DNA of 23,091 nucleotides from Burkholderiales bacterium (lineage in GTDB: Bacteria > Pseudomonadota > Gammaproteobacteria > Burkholderiales > Usitatibacteraceae). Below the pieces are notes generated by a model. It was not told the DNA's origin. It did not search any database and worked only from the letters and a program-made list of their open reading frames with translations. The stretch is taken from contig JANXWW010000286.1 in the NCBI GenBank assembly GCA_025350945.1, forward strand, positions 1-23,091. Reading direction: 5' to 3'. Shown piece after piece: positions 1 through 7,851 of the stretch (position 1 is the first letter of the stretch; every line of letters begins with the position of its first letter). A program made the position numbers and the translations under genes.

Positions 1-375
1 ATTCTGGTGGGCGTATCGCGCTCCGGCAAAACGCCAACCTGTCTTTACATGGCGTTGCAATTTGGTGTTAAGGCCGCGAATTACCCGTTGATTCCGGAAG
101 ACCTGGAGCGCATGAAATTACCGCCTGCGCTGCTGCCGCTGAGGCAAAAAGTGTGGGGACTTTCGATTCTGCCAGATCGGCTGCAAACCATTCGCCAGGA
201 ACGTAAACCCGACAGCAAATATGCCTCGATTGAAAATTGCAAATGGGAAGTCGAGGCAGCGGAGTCACTCATGAATCAGGCCGGTATTTCGTTTTTGAAT
301 TCCACCACAAAAAGCATTGAAGAACTGGCTGCGACGATTTTGCATGAGGCACGGTTAGTGAGACGGGTTTACTAG
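1..375 (+). CDS. ppsR: PEP synthase regulatory kinase/pyrophosphorylase (PSRP, DUF299), C-terminal part
   Basis: Bifunctional serine/threonine kinase and phosphorylase of the DUF299 family, known to inactivate and reactivate phosphoenolpyruvate synthase in the cytoplasm. The open frame runs in from the window edge, so only about 124 C-terminal residues of a protein usually near 270 are present. The nucleotide-binding P-loop-like motif GVSRSGKT is at residues 4-11 of the fragment, followed by the family-typical stretches KTPT and AANYPL. The frame ends at a TAG at 373-375. In related betaproteobacteria ppsR lies near the rnhB cluster and diverges from ppsA, which would be off the left edge here. 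Any GTG near position 7 is internal, not a true start. The family call is confident; the enzymatic activity is inferred from family membership. Confidence 0.93.
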   Translation: MLVGVSRSGKTPTCLYMALQFGVKAANYPLIPEDLERMKLPPALLPLRQKVWGLSILPDRLQTIRQERKPDSKYASIENCKWEVEAAESLMNQAGISFLNSTTKSIEELAATILHEARLVRRVY

Positions 376-606
376 CGAGCAGGTAAGTAAACCCTAATAA
401 AGACGAGGCTTCACAAGCATAAATGCTCTGAACGCCGCACCAGTTGGCGAGAGAGCAATAGCCCGAATTGCCAAATGATATAGAGGCGCGGTGACGTCAG
501 CGCCATCGCTTTCAGTTCGAATCCGCTTAATAGTCTATAGTCTCGCTTGAAAAATCATCACGTCTGAGCAACAATAAGTTTTATGTTTACCCATCTGGGG
601 TAAGCA
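376..606. other. Intergenic spacer, no gene seen
   Basis: The 231 bases between ppsR and the muramidase remnant hold no convincing gene or RNA. A small imperfect hairpin lies at 485-504: GGCGC pairs with GCGCC around the palindrome TGACGTCA at 492-499, with two unpaired G. No T-run follows it, so it is not a clear terminator for ppsR. A stretch resembling a tRNA T-loop (around 510-522) lacks matching acceptor and anticodon arms. Confidence 0.5.
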
Positions 607-1175
607 ATGAACTTTATCAGCCAAGCAATTCCCATGACGCGGGCAGGGTTGGTACAGGGATTGAGCCGTCTTGGGTTCGAATCTGCGCAAACGGCGGCCC
701 TCTGGACAGTATTCGAAGTTGAGACTGGCAGCACCACACAGGGCTTTGGCTTTCGCGTGGATCGTCGGCCGCAAATATTATTTGAGCGTCACAAATTTTG
801 CGAATTCACTGATGGCCAATTCAACAAATCCGATCCGGATATCTCTGGCCCGCAAGGCACCTGCGGCCCGCTAGCCATTCAATACACCAAGCTGGAACGC
901 GCGCTTCAATTGTGCGAGCAACAAAAGCTCGGCGTCGAGCCTGCATTAAAATCTGCATCATGGGGAATTGGCCAAGTGATGGGCTTTATCTTGAATTGCG
1001 CACTGCGCAGGACGCGTTATTGCTGCTGGGCTTTGGGCCGGGAAAGATTGACGGCGTACTCGGCAACCGCACACCAGGCGCGCTCAAAGCGTTTCAGGTC
1101 GCGAATGCACTCACCGTAACGGGCGAGCTTGATTCGATAACTTACAGCACACTTTTTGCTGCTGCGTTTGGTTAA
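607..1175 (+). pseudogene. Broken N-acetylmuramidase (DUF3380 type) with peptidoglycan-binding domain
   Basis: Remnant of a phage-type lysozyme that would cleave peptidoglycan. The frame opening at 607 gives about 130 residues matching the N-terminal half of the N-acetylmuramidase family: the likely catalytic-glutamate region FEVETG, then ILFERH, DPDIS and SASWGIGQVMGF. After about position 990 this frame stops looking like the family. A different frame, ending at the TAA at 1173-1175, then encodes a complete-looking peptidoglycan-binding type 1 domain (LLLLGFGPGKIDGVLGNRT to the end). The last part of the catalytic domain, about 65 residues by memory of the family, is absent in all frames. 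The break is therefore a deletion plus frame change, not a single-base slip. The ribosome binding site before 607 is weak. No other phage genes are adjacent, so this is likely the trace of a lost prophage or transferred lysis gene. Confidence 0.72.
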
Positions 1176-1265
1176 GCAGGCACGCCGTCAGAAACCCTTG
1201 CATATTCGACAGGTGCCAGTGCCAGTGTCATTGACCATGCCGAGGCTAGTCGAATTCATCGCCGT

Positions 1266-1673
1266 TTAAACATTCCACTCCTGGCGATCACGTGCGGCGC
1301 GAATATCCTCCACCACGCGACGATCACCTTTGGCCAGCCACAGAAGATTTTCTTCTGCGCGTGCTTCACGCGACGCAATCAGATGTGCAAGAAACCAGCC
1401 CCTGGCCACCGCAGTGCCGCGGGCCACAATTTTTCCCAGCATCGCAAAAGTAATCAGCGCAACCGCACTCAGCGCAATCCATTCAAACGCAAAGCCAGTT
1501 GACACTGAATCAAGCGCACGCTCGGCCATGGTGACGACTGCCATCACGACCAGGCCAACGATAAAATCTTGTAAACGGATTCTAGACAGCCTGCGAAAGA
1601 ATGCCGTGGTGAGCGCATATTGATCGTTGGCGAGGCGCTCAAAACCAAAGTGGTTGGGAAGATGAACTGACAT
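1266..1673 (-). CDS. Small membrane protein of unknown function, two predicted helices
   Basis: I do not recognise this 135-residue protein. It has a polar and basic N-terminus (residues 1-36), a hydrophobic helix at about 37-51, a second at about 63-83, and a charged C-terminal tail rich in Arg, Glu and Asp (about 97-135) that could be helical and cytoplasmic. The ATG at 1673 is preceded by a modest GAAAG ribosome binding site and by a good promoter at 1710-1738, which supports it as a real gene. It diverges from the LysR regulator at 1832, so it is a natural candidate target of that regulator, although this is inference from layout. Its stop lies about 90 bases from the muramidase remnant, facing it. 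A holin-like role beside a lysis gene was considered, but the tail is long and charged and nothing specific supports it. Confidence 0.62.
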   Translation of the reverse strand: MSVHLPNHFGFERLANDQYALTTAFFRRLSRIRLQDFIVGLVVMAVVTMAERALDSVSTGFAFEWIALSAVALITFAMLGKIVARGTAVARGWFLAHLIASREARAEENLLWLAKGDRRVVEDIRAARDRQEWNV

Positions 1674-1709
1674 AAATTGCTTTCAATAAGTTTTTGTTTT
1701 GACAGATTG

Positions 1710-1738
1710 AATGTAGGGTAGGCGCAACTATTTATCAA
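1710..1738 (-). promoter_or_regulatory. Candidate sigma-70 promoter of the small membrane protein
   Basis: On the minus strand, TTGATA (1738-1733) and TACATT (1715-1710) are separated by exactly 17 bases. The expected start of transcription is near 1703, giving a leader of about 30 bases before the ATG at 1673. Five of six bases match the -35 consensus and four of six the -10 consensus. Confidence 0.5.
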
Positions 1739-1758
1739 ATTTATATTAGTGATTTAAT

Positions 1759-1777
1759 CTATTCATATTATTGATAG
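1759..1777. promoter_or_regulatory. Perfect-arm dyad, candidate LysR operator
   Basis: CTATTCATATTATTGATAG is an interrupted palindrome of the form CTAT-nn-ATA-n-TAT-nn-ATAG centred on 1768. It contains the symmetric T-N11-A pair (T1762, A1774) typical of LysR-type operators. It lies in the AT-rich spacer between the divergent 1673 gene and the LysR gene at 1832, where autoregulatory operators of this family usually sit. Function is inferred. Confidence 0.5.
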
Positions 1778-1831
1778 TATGATCGCGTGACACTCATCCA
1801 CGAACGCGAAAACGCGAACTTCATAGGGGAA

Positions 1832-2842
1832 ATGTTAGTGGCACAACGATTTAATGCGCTGGATTTAAACCTACTGCGCGTATTTGATGCGGTCATGGCG
1901 ACACAAAATATCACACGCGCGGCCGAAGAGCTGGCGATGACGCAGCCCGCTGTCAGCAACGCATTGCGCCGCCTGCGCGAGGCATTGGGAGATGATCTGC
2001 TCGTTCGCGCGGGCTATGGCGTCACCCCCACGCCGCGAGCGCTGGCGCTGTGGCCTACGGTGCGTGATGCGCTCGCCGGCTTGCAGGCAACGATTTCACC
2101 TGATGCATTCGATGCATCCACTTCAAAACAAAGTTTCGTGCTGGCGATGGCCGATGCCACCGCAGCGATGCTCGTGCCAGCGCTGATTAGGCAGATGGAA
2201 TCGAGCGCCCAGCACATTAACATCCGCGTACTGCCGCTCACCACACGCGATCCGCGCGCCTTGCTCGACGGCGGCGAAGTTGATTTAGCCGTGGGCCATT
2301 TTCCGGCCGTCGTCACCGCGATTGCGCTGGACGCAATGCAAACCGGCGCGCTTGGCGCATTTGCGCACGCGCAACTCTACAGCGGCGAGTATGTGTGCGT
2401 AATGCGGCGCAATCACCCGCTCGCGTCCAAGCGGCTCACCATTGATGCCTACTGCAATGCGCGCCATCTGCTGGTGAGTTTTTCAGGGCGTCCGTTTGGC
2501 TTTATCGATGAAGCGCTCGCTGCGCTGCATCGCACCCGCCGCATTGTGCTCACGGTGAATCAGTTTTTTACGGCGGGTCGCGTAGTAGTGGGCTCAGATC
2601 TGCTTACGGTACTGCCGCGACATTTCTTGCCCTCAACGGGCATGAGCGCTGAGCTCAAGGTAAGTGAATTGCCGTTCGCGGTGCCGAAGGTTCAAGTCGA
2701 TATGGTGTGGCATCAGCGTACGCGGCCATCTGCTGCGCAGCAATGGCTGCGGTCGACATTGAGCGGTGCCGCCAAGGCGGCTTTTATAAATGCAAAATCA
2801 CCATCACGTCAAATCAAGAAAGTAATCAAGAAAAAAACATAA
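1832..2842 (+). CDS. LysR-family transcriptional regulator
   Basis: DNA-binding regulator of 336 residues. The N-terminal winged helix-turn-helix spans about residues 10-70 and has the family signature: LNLLRVFDAVM, then TRAAEELAMTQPAVSNALRR and GDDLLVR. The rest is the two-lobed effector-binding domain (about 95-305). The ATG at 1832 is chosen because AGGGGA lies just upstream; a GTG at 1787 in the same frame has no binding site and would add 15 atypical residues. The C-terminus has an extra basic tail (KKVIKKKT) beyond the usual end of the family at about 300 residues. The gene is divergent from the membrane protein at 1266-1673 and followed 210 bases later, on the same strand, by the autotransporter esterase. 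Either could be a target. The effector cannot be predicted. Confidence 0.92.
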   Translation: MLVAQRFNALDLNLLRVFDAVMATQNITRAAEELAMTQPAVSNALRRLREALGDDLLVRAGYGVTPTPRALALWPTVRDALAGLQATISPDAFDASTSKQSFVLAMADATAAMLVPALIRQMESSAQHINIRVLPLTTRDPRALLDGGEVDLAVGHFPAVVTAIALDAMQTGALGAFAHAQLYSGEYVCVMRRNHPLASKRLTIDAYCNARHLLVSFSGRPFGFIDEALAALHRTRRIVLTVNQFFTAGRVVVGSDLLTVLPRHFLPSTGMSAELKVSELPFAVPKVQVDMVWHQRTRPSAAQQWLRSTLSGAAKAAFINAKSPSRQIKKVIKKKT

Positions 2843-2961
2843 ACTCCAATACCAGAAAGCATCTTGGCGCGCTTTTGCCTCAAACGGCTTTACTGGCGAG
2901 GATCTTTATTTTTTTGTATTTTTAAAATCCCGTTTTGCGCAGGTGATAGAGTCAAACTTCT

Positions 2962-2990
2962 TTGAGAAACTTCGACTTTTATGCCATTAT
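2962..2990 (+). promoter_or_regulatory. Candidate promoter of the autotransporter esterase
   Basis: TTGAGA (2962-2967) and CATTAT (2985-2990) are spaced by 17 bases in the 210-base gap between the LysR gene and the esterase. Transcription would start near 2997, giving a 55-base AT-rich leader that ends in the strong GAGGAG ribosome binding site at 3041-3046. No other gene or terminator is evident in this gap. Confidence 0.42.
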
Positions 2991-3052
2991 CTTTAAGTAA
3001 AAAAAATGGTTACAAAAATATATCTAATAATTTATCTTGCGAGGAGCTTCTC

Positions 3053-4948
3053 ATGTTGATTCAAAAACGCGTTGCAAAACGGTTATTGCCTGCGGTTGTC
3101 ACTGCCGCACTCGCGCTCAGCGCAACAGCCGCCAATGCGGTTACTTTTTCAGGGCTTTACGTTTTCGGTGATTCGCTGTCAGATTCAGGTTATTTCCGCC
3201 CTGCCATTGCCGCTGCAATCGGCCCAACCGCCGCCGCTGGCCTTGGTCGATTCACCACCAATCCAGGTCCGGTCTGGGCAGAGCTGATTGCACAGTCGTA
3301 CGGCGGTGCCAGTAAGCCCGCCAATCAGGGCGGCACCAATTACGCGCAAGGTGGCGCGCAGGCCCTCGGCAACGCACCCGCCAGCCGCGTTGGCCCTTTC
3401 AATGCGCAGCGACCCTCTGCCACGCAGATCAGCGAGTATCTGGCCGCATCGGGCGGCAGAGCCGATCCTAATGCCCTGTACAGCGTGTGGTTTGGCGCAA
3501 ACGACATATTCACGCAGTTAGAAGGCTTGCTGGGCGGCACCATCACCCAGGCACAGCTTTCGGCAAATATAGCCAATACGGCTAACGCCGAAGTAGGCCA
3601 GGTTGCGCGCTTGCAGGCGGCGGGCGCGCGTTATGTTTTGGTATTTGCCATACCTGATATCGGCGTCACACCCGCGTTTGCCTCCAACCCGGCAACGGCA
3701 TCAGTCACCGCCATTAGTTCAGGCTATAACACCACGCTCTTTAACGGCTTGCGCGCGTCGAATCTGAGCGTGATCCCGGTGGATACAAATACGCTGCTGG
3801 CTGAAGTTCGCGCCAATGCGGCAGCGTTCGGTTTTACGAATATCACCACACCGGCGTGTCAGCCAATTGGTAGCTCAGCACTCACCTGCTCTGCTGCGAA
3901 CACACCCGCCGGTGCGGCGAACACTTATTTGTATGCTGATCCGGTGCATCCCACCAGCGCTGCGCACGCAATTGTTGCTGATTTCGTGAAATCGTTGATC
4001 GATGGTCCCAACGCATATTCAACCATGGCAGAAGTGCCACTGGCCACACGTGCAGCGCATATCCGCACCCTGGATTCAGGCTTGCGCACGGGTGGCGCAG
4101 GCGCAGTGGGGCGGGTATCCGCGTTTGCCGCAGGTGATGGCGGTAAATCAGATATTTCTGCCAATCGATTAAGCCCGCAAACCGATTCGAAGAATCGTTC
4201 CGCCACCGCAGGCGTGACATTCCGCGCATCGGAAGCATTCACTTTAGGCGCGGCCATCGGTAAAACCACAGCAGATGCCACCATGGGTTCGCTGGGCAAA
4301 TTTGAAACCGACGAAACGTTACTGTCAATATTTGGGTCATTCAAATCAAACGGCTTGTACGCAAACTTTATGGGCACGGCAGCGGATCTCAAGTTTGATA
4401 ATGTGAAACGTTACGTAAAACTGGGACAAGTCACCCGCACCAATTCGTCAAGCACCAAAGGCTCGAATGCGTCACTCGGCTTGGGCTTAGGATATGACTT
4501 TGCGTTCGGTGCTGTAAGTGTTGGACCGTTCATTGCCTACACCGCGCAAAACGTAACGGTGAATGGCTTTACTGAAAACGCCAACGCCGCAACGGCGCTG
4601 TCCACCGATCTGAAAATCGGCGAACAAACCCGTGCCTCAAAAATCACCAGTATCGGTGGACGCGCCAGTTTTGATATCGGCAAATGGACACCATTTGCGC
4701 GGGTTTCGCTAGAACAGGAAAGCAGCCGCGATGAGCGCTTCGTGACCGCGACTCCTGTCACCATCGCACAGGGTATCAGCTATGAAATCCCCGGCTATCG
4801 TCCCGGCAAAAAGTGGGGCGCTGCCACACTGGGCGTACGCGGCAGCATCACCGATCAAATCAGCCTGGCGTTGATTTATTCGGGCACGTTCAGCCGTACC
4901 AACGTAAAAGAAGATGGCTTCACAGCAAACGTCGCGTTTGCGTTTTGA
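3053..4948 (+). CDS. GDSL-family esterase/lipase autotransporter (EstA-like)
   Basis: Secreted or surface-anchored ester hydrolase of 631 residues. Residues 1-29 form a signal peptide (basic start, hydrophobic core, ATAANA cleavage region). The GDSL hydrolase passenger follows: block I FGDSLSDSG with nucleophile Ser41, block III GAND with Asn150, and block V DPVH with Asp296 and His299. From about residue 380 to the end is a beta-barrel autotransporter domain finishing in a terminal Phe, as outer-membrane barrels do. The start at 3053 is fixed by GAGGAG six bases upstream and by the signal peptide; an in-frame ATG at 2981 would add 24 residues ahead of it. A strong terminator follows. Family members include Pseudomonas EstA, whose esterase is displayed on the cell surface; the substrate here is not predictable. 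Confidence 0.93.
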   Translation: MLIQKRVAKRLLPAVVTAALALSATAANAVTFSGLYVFGDSLSDSGYFRPAIAAAIGPTAAAGLGRFTTNPGPVWAELIAQSYGGASKPANQGGTNYAQGGAQALGNAPASRVGPFNAQRPSATQISEYLAASGGRADPNALYSVWFGANDIFTQLEGLLGGTITQAQLSANIANTANAEVGQVARLQAAGARYVLVFAIPDIGVTPAFASNPATASVTAISSGYNTTLFNGLRASNLSVIPVDTNTLLAEVRANAAAFGFTNITTPACQPIGSSALTCSAANTPAGAANTYLYADPVHPTSAAHAIVADFVKSLIDGPNAYSTMAEVPLATRAAHIRTLDSGLRTGGAGAVGRVSAFAAGDGGKSDISANRLSPQTDSKNRSATAGVTFRASEAFTLGAAIGKTTADATMGSLGKFETDETLLSIFGSFKSNGLYANFMGTAADLKFDNVKRYVKLGQVTRTNSSSTKGSNASLGLGLGYDFAFGAVSVGPFIAYTAQNVTVNGFTENANAATALSTDLKIGEQTRASKITSIGGRASFDIGKWTPFARVSLEQESSRDERFVTATPVTIAQGISYEIPGYRPGKKWGAATLGVRGSITDQISLALIYSGTFSRTNVKEDGFTANVAFAF

Positions 4949-4968
4949 TCGTCATTAATGCGTTGAGT

Positions 4969-5003
4969 AAAAAGCCGCGCGATGAAAATTGCGCGGCTTT
5001 TTT
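4969..5003 (+). terminator. Rho-independent terminator after the esterase gene
   Basis: AAAAGCCGCGC (4970-4980) pairs with GCGCGGCTTTT (4991-5001) around a 10-base loop and runs into six T. It lies 20 bases after the esterase stop and ends that transcript. Confidence 0.88.
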
Positions 5004-5071
5004 CATTCTTGTTTGATAATGTCTTGACCATTGCTCCTTACATCACCCAATGATCATGCGATCATAAAGCC

Positions 5072-5389
5072 ATGAAGCGTATCTATACCGCAGCCAATCT
5101 TCCAGACGCGCATCTCGTGCGCAACATGCTTGAGCAGGCCGGCATTCCCGCGCATATCTTCAACGCGAATGCGATTGGCGCGCTGGGCGACTTACCGATG
5201 TCGGCGGCGTATCCGCAGGTGTGGATTTCACAAGTTCACCAGGAGCAACACGCACGCGCGGTAGTGGCCGAATATAGCCGTGCTTCGGTGCCCAGCGAGG
5301 CAAAATCATGCGGCACGTGCAGCGAATCCAGCCCCGGCGAATTTGAGCTTTGCTGGAACTGCGGCGGCGAGTTACCGGTACATAGCTAA
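5072..5389 (+). CDS. DUF2007 protein with C-terminal zinc ribbon
   Basis: Protein of 105 residues. Residues 1-70 match the DUF2007 (putative signal-transducing) fold: MKRIYTAANLPDAHLVRNML at the start, then a GIPAHIFN strand and an AYPQVWI strand. Residues 80-97 form a CxxC...CxxC zinc ribbon (Cys80, Cys83, Cys94, Cys97; the last pair within CWNCG). Both parts commonly occur together in proteobacterial members, and the biochemical role of the family is not established. It follows a strong terminator, so it must have its own promoter; a TTGACC at 5024-5029 is a possible -35 without a well-placed -10. Its TAA overlaps the stop codon of the opposing SemiSWEET gene by four bases. Confidence 0.85.
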   Translation: MKRIYTAANLPDAHLVRNMLEQAGIPAHIFNANAIGALGDLPMSAAYPQVWISQVHQEQHARAVVAEYSRASVPSEAKSCGTCSESSPGEFELCWNCGGELPVHS

Positions 5390-5640
5390 CTCCAGCGCAG
5401 CTTCATCACCACCACCGCGACCGCCAGCAACATGGTCACCGCATTGGCGATGATAATCGGCCATGCATTCAGCATGAGCCCGTAAACAAGCCAACAGATA
5501 ACCCCCATAAGAAACATGAAGTACATCGGCAGCGAAACATCTTTCGCGGATCGTGTTTCCCAGATTTTCAACACCTGCGGGACAAATGAAAGTGTCGTGC
5601 AGGCAGCGCCAAGGCCGCCGAAAATTTCAACCATGTTCAT
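5386..5640 (-). CDS. SemiSWEET-type sugar transporter (MtN3/saliva, PQ-loop family)
   Basis: An 84-residue integral membrane protein with three predicted helices (about 5-23, 38-57 and 60-81), the size of bacterial SemiSWEETs, which dimerise to form a sugar uniporter. The family-defining PQ motif is at Pro21-Gln22 (FVPQVLKIW), and the second helix carries the family-like ICWLVYG. The ATG at 5640 is used, with an alternative ATG two codons on; the binding site is weak. It lies 15 bases after the queuosine-precursor transporter gene and is probably co-transcribed with it. It converges on the DUF2007 gene with a four-base tail-to-tail overlap and no terminator between. The transported substrate is unknown. 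Confidence 0.87.
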   Translation of the reverse strand: MNMVEIFGGLGAACTTLSFVPQVLKIWETRSAKDVSLPMYFMFLMGVICWLVYGLMLNAWPIIIANAVTMLLAVAVVVMKLRWS

Positions 5641-5655
5641 AATGAAAATTTCACT

Positions 5656-6393
5656 TTATGTTTTTAACGAAAACGGCGTGAAATCCGTTTTGCGGTCGTA
5701 AAAATCTTCCTGCTCGGCGCGCTTTAATGCGTTAACGATTTTGATGGTGATCGGCAGCATGACAATCTCGACCAGCACCTTCAACCCCCATTGTGCGGCC
5801 ATGACTTTGAGCAGCAAATCGTTTCCCCAAATGCCGTAAAACGCGATGGGATAAAACAGTAGCGAGTCAACACCTTCACCAAAGATAGTGGACACGACAA
5901 AACGCACACTCATTTGCTTGCCATTCGCTTTTCCGTACGCTGCAAGTTTCATTTTTGCAAGCACGTATGAATTTACAAACTCACCGCAAAAATAGGCAAT
6001 CATAGATGCGGCCACAATGCGCGGCGTTTGCCCGAATACTGTCTCATAAGCCGCCTGATTCGCCCATCCCGGTGCTGGCGGAAGTGCCACCACCACAGTG
6101 GCCATAATCGCCGCAAACGCCATCGCACCGAAGCCCGCCCAAATAACTTTGCGCGCGCGCGCATAGCCGTAAACTTCAGTCAGAATATCGCCGAACACAT
6201 ACGAAAGCGGAAAAAACAAAACACCTGCACCAAACGTAAACACGCCAATAATGGGCAAATTCAGTTGCGCTGCTTTGGCCGGGCCGATGAGATTTGAGCA
6301 AAGATAAACCGCGACAAAACCCACCATCACCAATTCGTAATAGCGGTAATTGCGCGGCTGATTCGATGTTGGTGCCTCGGAATTTATACTCAA
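5656..6393 (-). CDS. yhhQ: Queuosine precursor transporter (VUT/YhhQ family)
   Basis: Inner-membrane protein of about 245 residues that in the characterised YhhQ family takes up preQ0/preQ1 for queuosine tRNA modification. Family features include YYELVMVGFVAVYLCSNLIG, then FPLSYVFGDILTEVYGY (the conserved FPxxYxxGDxxTEVYG), and AYFCGEFVNSYVLAKMK. About six hydrophobic segments are present. The start is probably TTG at 6393, because GGAGA lies seven bases upstream. An earlier TTG at 6408 would place that purine run inside the gene. It sits 31 bases after the RNA methyltransferase gene and leads into the SemiSWEET gene, so all three may share a transcript. The gap is too short for a preQ1 riboswitch, and none is seen. 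Confidence 0.9.
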   Translation of the reverse strand: MSINSEAPTSNQPRNYRYYELVMVGFVAVYLCSNLIGPAKAAQLNLPIIGVFTFGAGVLFFPLSYVFGDILTEVYGYARARKVIWAGFGAMAFAAIMATVVVALPPAPGWANQAAYETVFGQTPRIVAASMIAYFCGEFVNSYVLAKMKLAAYGKANGKQMSVRFVVSTIFGEGVDSLLFYPIAFYGIWGNDLLLKVMAAQWGLKVLVEIVMLPITIKIVNALKRAEQEDFYDRKTDFTPFSLKT

Positions 6394-6424
6394 AATAATT
6401 CTCCACAATGCACTGACAATATTT

Positions 6425-7258
6425 TCATATCGATTCTGGCGCGGTAACTTTGGCGCGCTGCCTTACCATCTCGAACATGGCAATCGCCCCACACGCGGCC
6501 GCGTTCAACGATTCCACTTTACCCGGCATGGGCACCGTAACACCGACGCTCGCCACTTGCAGGAGTTGCGGTGAAAGTCCCGCGCCCTCATTGCCGATCA
6601 GAAACGCGGTTGTGTTAATCAGTTTGCAGTCGTAAAAATTCTTCGCAGTCGCGCCAGACACCTTCGAAGCTGCTGGCACAAACGCCAGCGACTGACCTTG
6701 ATACTGGCGCACAAATTTAACCACGTCCGCACCCTCAACAATATTTAGCAAAAAATGTGCCCCTTGCGCCGCGCGCAATACTTTGGGCGACCAGGCGAAC
6801 GCACATGATTTGGACAGCATAACTTCGGTCACACCCGCCGCCGCTGCGCTGCGCAACATCGACCCCACATTGCCCGGATCCTGCACATCTTCGAGCACCA
6901 GCACAGCGTTCGCATCAAACGGTATTGCGTGTGGTTGAGGCGTTTCGACTTCGGCCAACACAGTCGCGGGCGAATCGAGACTGGACGCTTCTGCGATGAG
7001 CGGCGCACTTAAAACATTGATAATCGTACGCGGAAATTTTGCTTCAATTGTCGGCAGCCATACTGCAATCTCGTCAAGATTCAGCGCTGATTCAGCCACC
7101 GCAATGGCGCGCGGCGCACCTATCGCATCAATATAGGCGCGCACCAGATGAATGCCATCTAACACCGTCAAGCCCACTTTTTTTCGCTCGCGCGACGAGT
7201 GCGCGAGCTGAATGAGCTGCTTCACAAATGCGTTGTCGCGTGAACGGATGACTTTCAT
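6425..7258 (-). CDS. TrmH/SpoU-family RNA 2'-O-ribose methyltransferase
   Basis: SAM-dependent RNA methyltransferase of the SPOUT class, 277 residues. The N-terminal substrate-binding part (about 1-110) begins with the usual RDNAFVKQL. The catalytic part has the three knot motifs: motif 1 LEDVQDPGNVGSMLRSA (conserved Asn and Arg), motif 2 LIGNEGAGLS and motif 3 VPMPGKVESLNAAACGA. Its ATG overlaps the rnhB stop in an ATGA, so translation is likely coupled. This place after rnhB is standard in betaproteobacteria. The target (for example 23S rRNA G2251 as for RlmB, or another nucleotide) cannot be settled from sequence, so no symbol is given. Confidence 0.92.
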   Translation of the reverse strand: MKVIRSRDNAFVKQLIQLAHSSRERKKVGLTVLDGIHLVRAYIDAIGAPRAIAVAESALNLDEIAVWLPTIEAKFPRTIINVLSAPLIAEASSLDSPATVLAEVETPQPHAIPFDANAVLVLEDVQDPGNVGSMLRSAAAAGVTEVMLSKSCAFAWSPKVLRAAQGAHFLLNIVEGADVVKFVRQYQGQSLAFVPAASKVSGATAKNFYDCKLINTTAFLIGNEGAGLSPQLLQVASVGVTVPMPGKVESLNAAACGAIAMFEMVRQRAKVTAPESI

Positions 7259-7851
7259 TTTGCAAACTCAAATGCAGCCTGCGCATACGCTGCACGCACG
7301 GGCGCAAAACTCATCCGATGCAGCACACATGGGCCATGAAGTTTCAAAGCACGCAGGTGCTCCGCCGTGCCGTAGCCTTTATGCTGCCTGAAGTTGTATT
7401 GCGGAAATTGAGTGTGCAGCGCGACCATCTGGGCATCACGTGCGGTTTTGGCAAGAATAGACGCGGCTGAAATTTCTTCAATCAATTTATCGCCTTCGAC
7501 AATCGCGCGGCTCTTGAATGCTGTTTTCGGCACGTGCAGCCCATCGACTAATACTTCACTTGGCGTGCGCGCGAGGCCTTCAACCGCGCGCTTCATTGCC
7601 AACATAGTTGCCTGCAATATATTGATTGCATCAATCTCTTCAACGCTCGCAAAAGCAATTGAAAACGACAGCGCATGTTCGCGAATTTCAATCGCCAAAC
7701 AATCGCGACGCTTTTCTGACAGCGTTTTTGAATCCACCAATCCTTTGATCGGTCGTGAAGGGTCCAGAATCACCGCAGCCGCAAACACCGCACCCGCCAA
7801 GGGCCCGCGCCCTGCTTCATCCACACCGCATCGGTAGTTAATCCTGCTCAC
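7255..7851 (-). CDS. rnhB: Ribonuclease HII
   Basis: Cytoplasmic endonuclease that cuts RNA in RNA-DNA hybrids and removes misincorporated ribonucleotides. At 198 residues it has the normal length. The hallmark GVDEAGRGPLAG gives metal ligands Asp11 and Glu12. Further conserved stretches are DSKTLSEKRR, VDGL, AASILAKTARD and HKGYGTAEH. The start is GTG at 7851, overlapping the lpxB stop as GTGA; the gene ends in ATGA with the RNA methyltransferase. The lpxB-rnhB coupling is conserved across proteobacteria. Confidence 0.97.
   Translation of the reverse strand: MSRINYRCGVDEAGRGPLAGAVFAAAVILDPSRPIKGLVDSKTLSEKRRDCLAIEIREHALSFSIAFASVEEIDAINILQATMLAMKRAVEGLARTPSEVLVDGLHVPKTAFKSRAIVEGDKLIEEISAASILAKTARDAQMVALHTQFPQYNFRQHKGYGTAEHLRALKLHGPCVLHRMSFAPVRAAYAQAAFEFAK

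Noticed and set aside
403..413. GAGGCTTCACA also found at 22966-22976 before map
   Set aside because: An 11-base match over 23 kb, one copy being the map ribosome binding site, is most likely chance.
440..535. tRNA-like stretch with a TTCGAATC T-loop motif
   Set aside because: No 7-bp acceptor stem or anticodon arm can be formed around it, and the T-stem does not pair.
2768..2785. GCCGC-CAAG-GCGGC hairpin followed by TTTT, terminator-like
   Set aside because: It lies inside the LysR coding sequence with about 20 codons still to go, and the T-run is only four bases.
5050..5065. ATGATCAT palindrome and repeated GATCAT before the DUF2007 gene
   Set aside because: Too short to call an operator, and no neighbouring regulator is linked to it.
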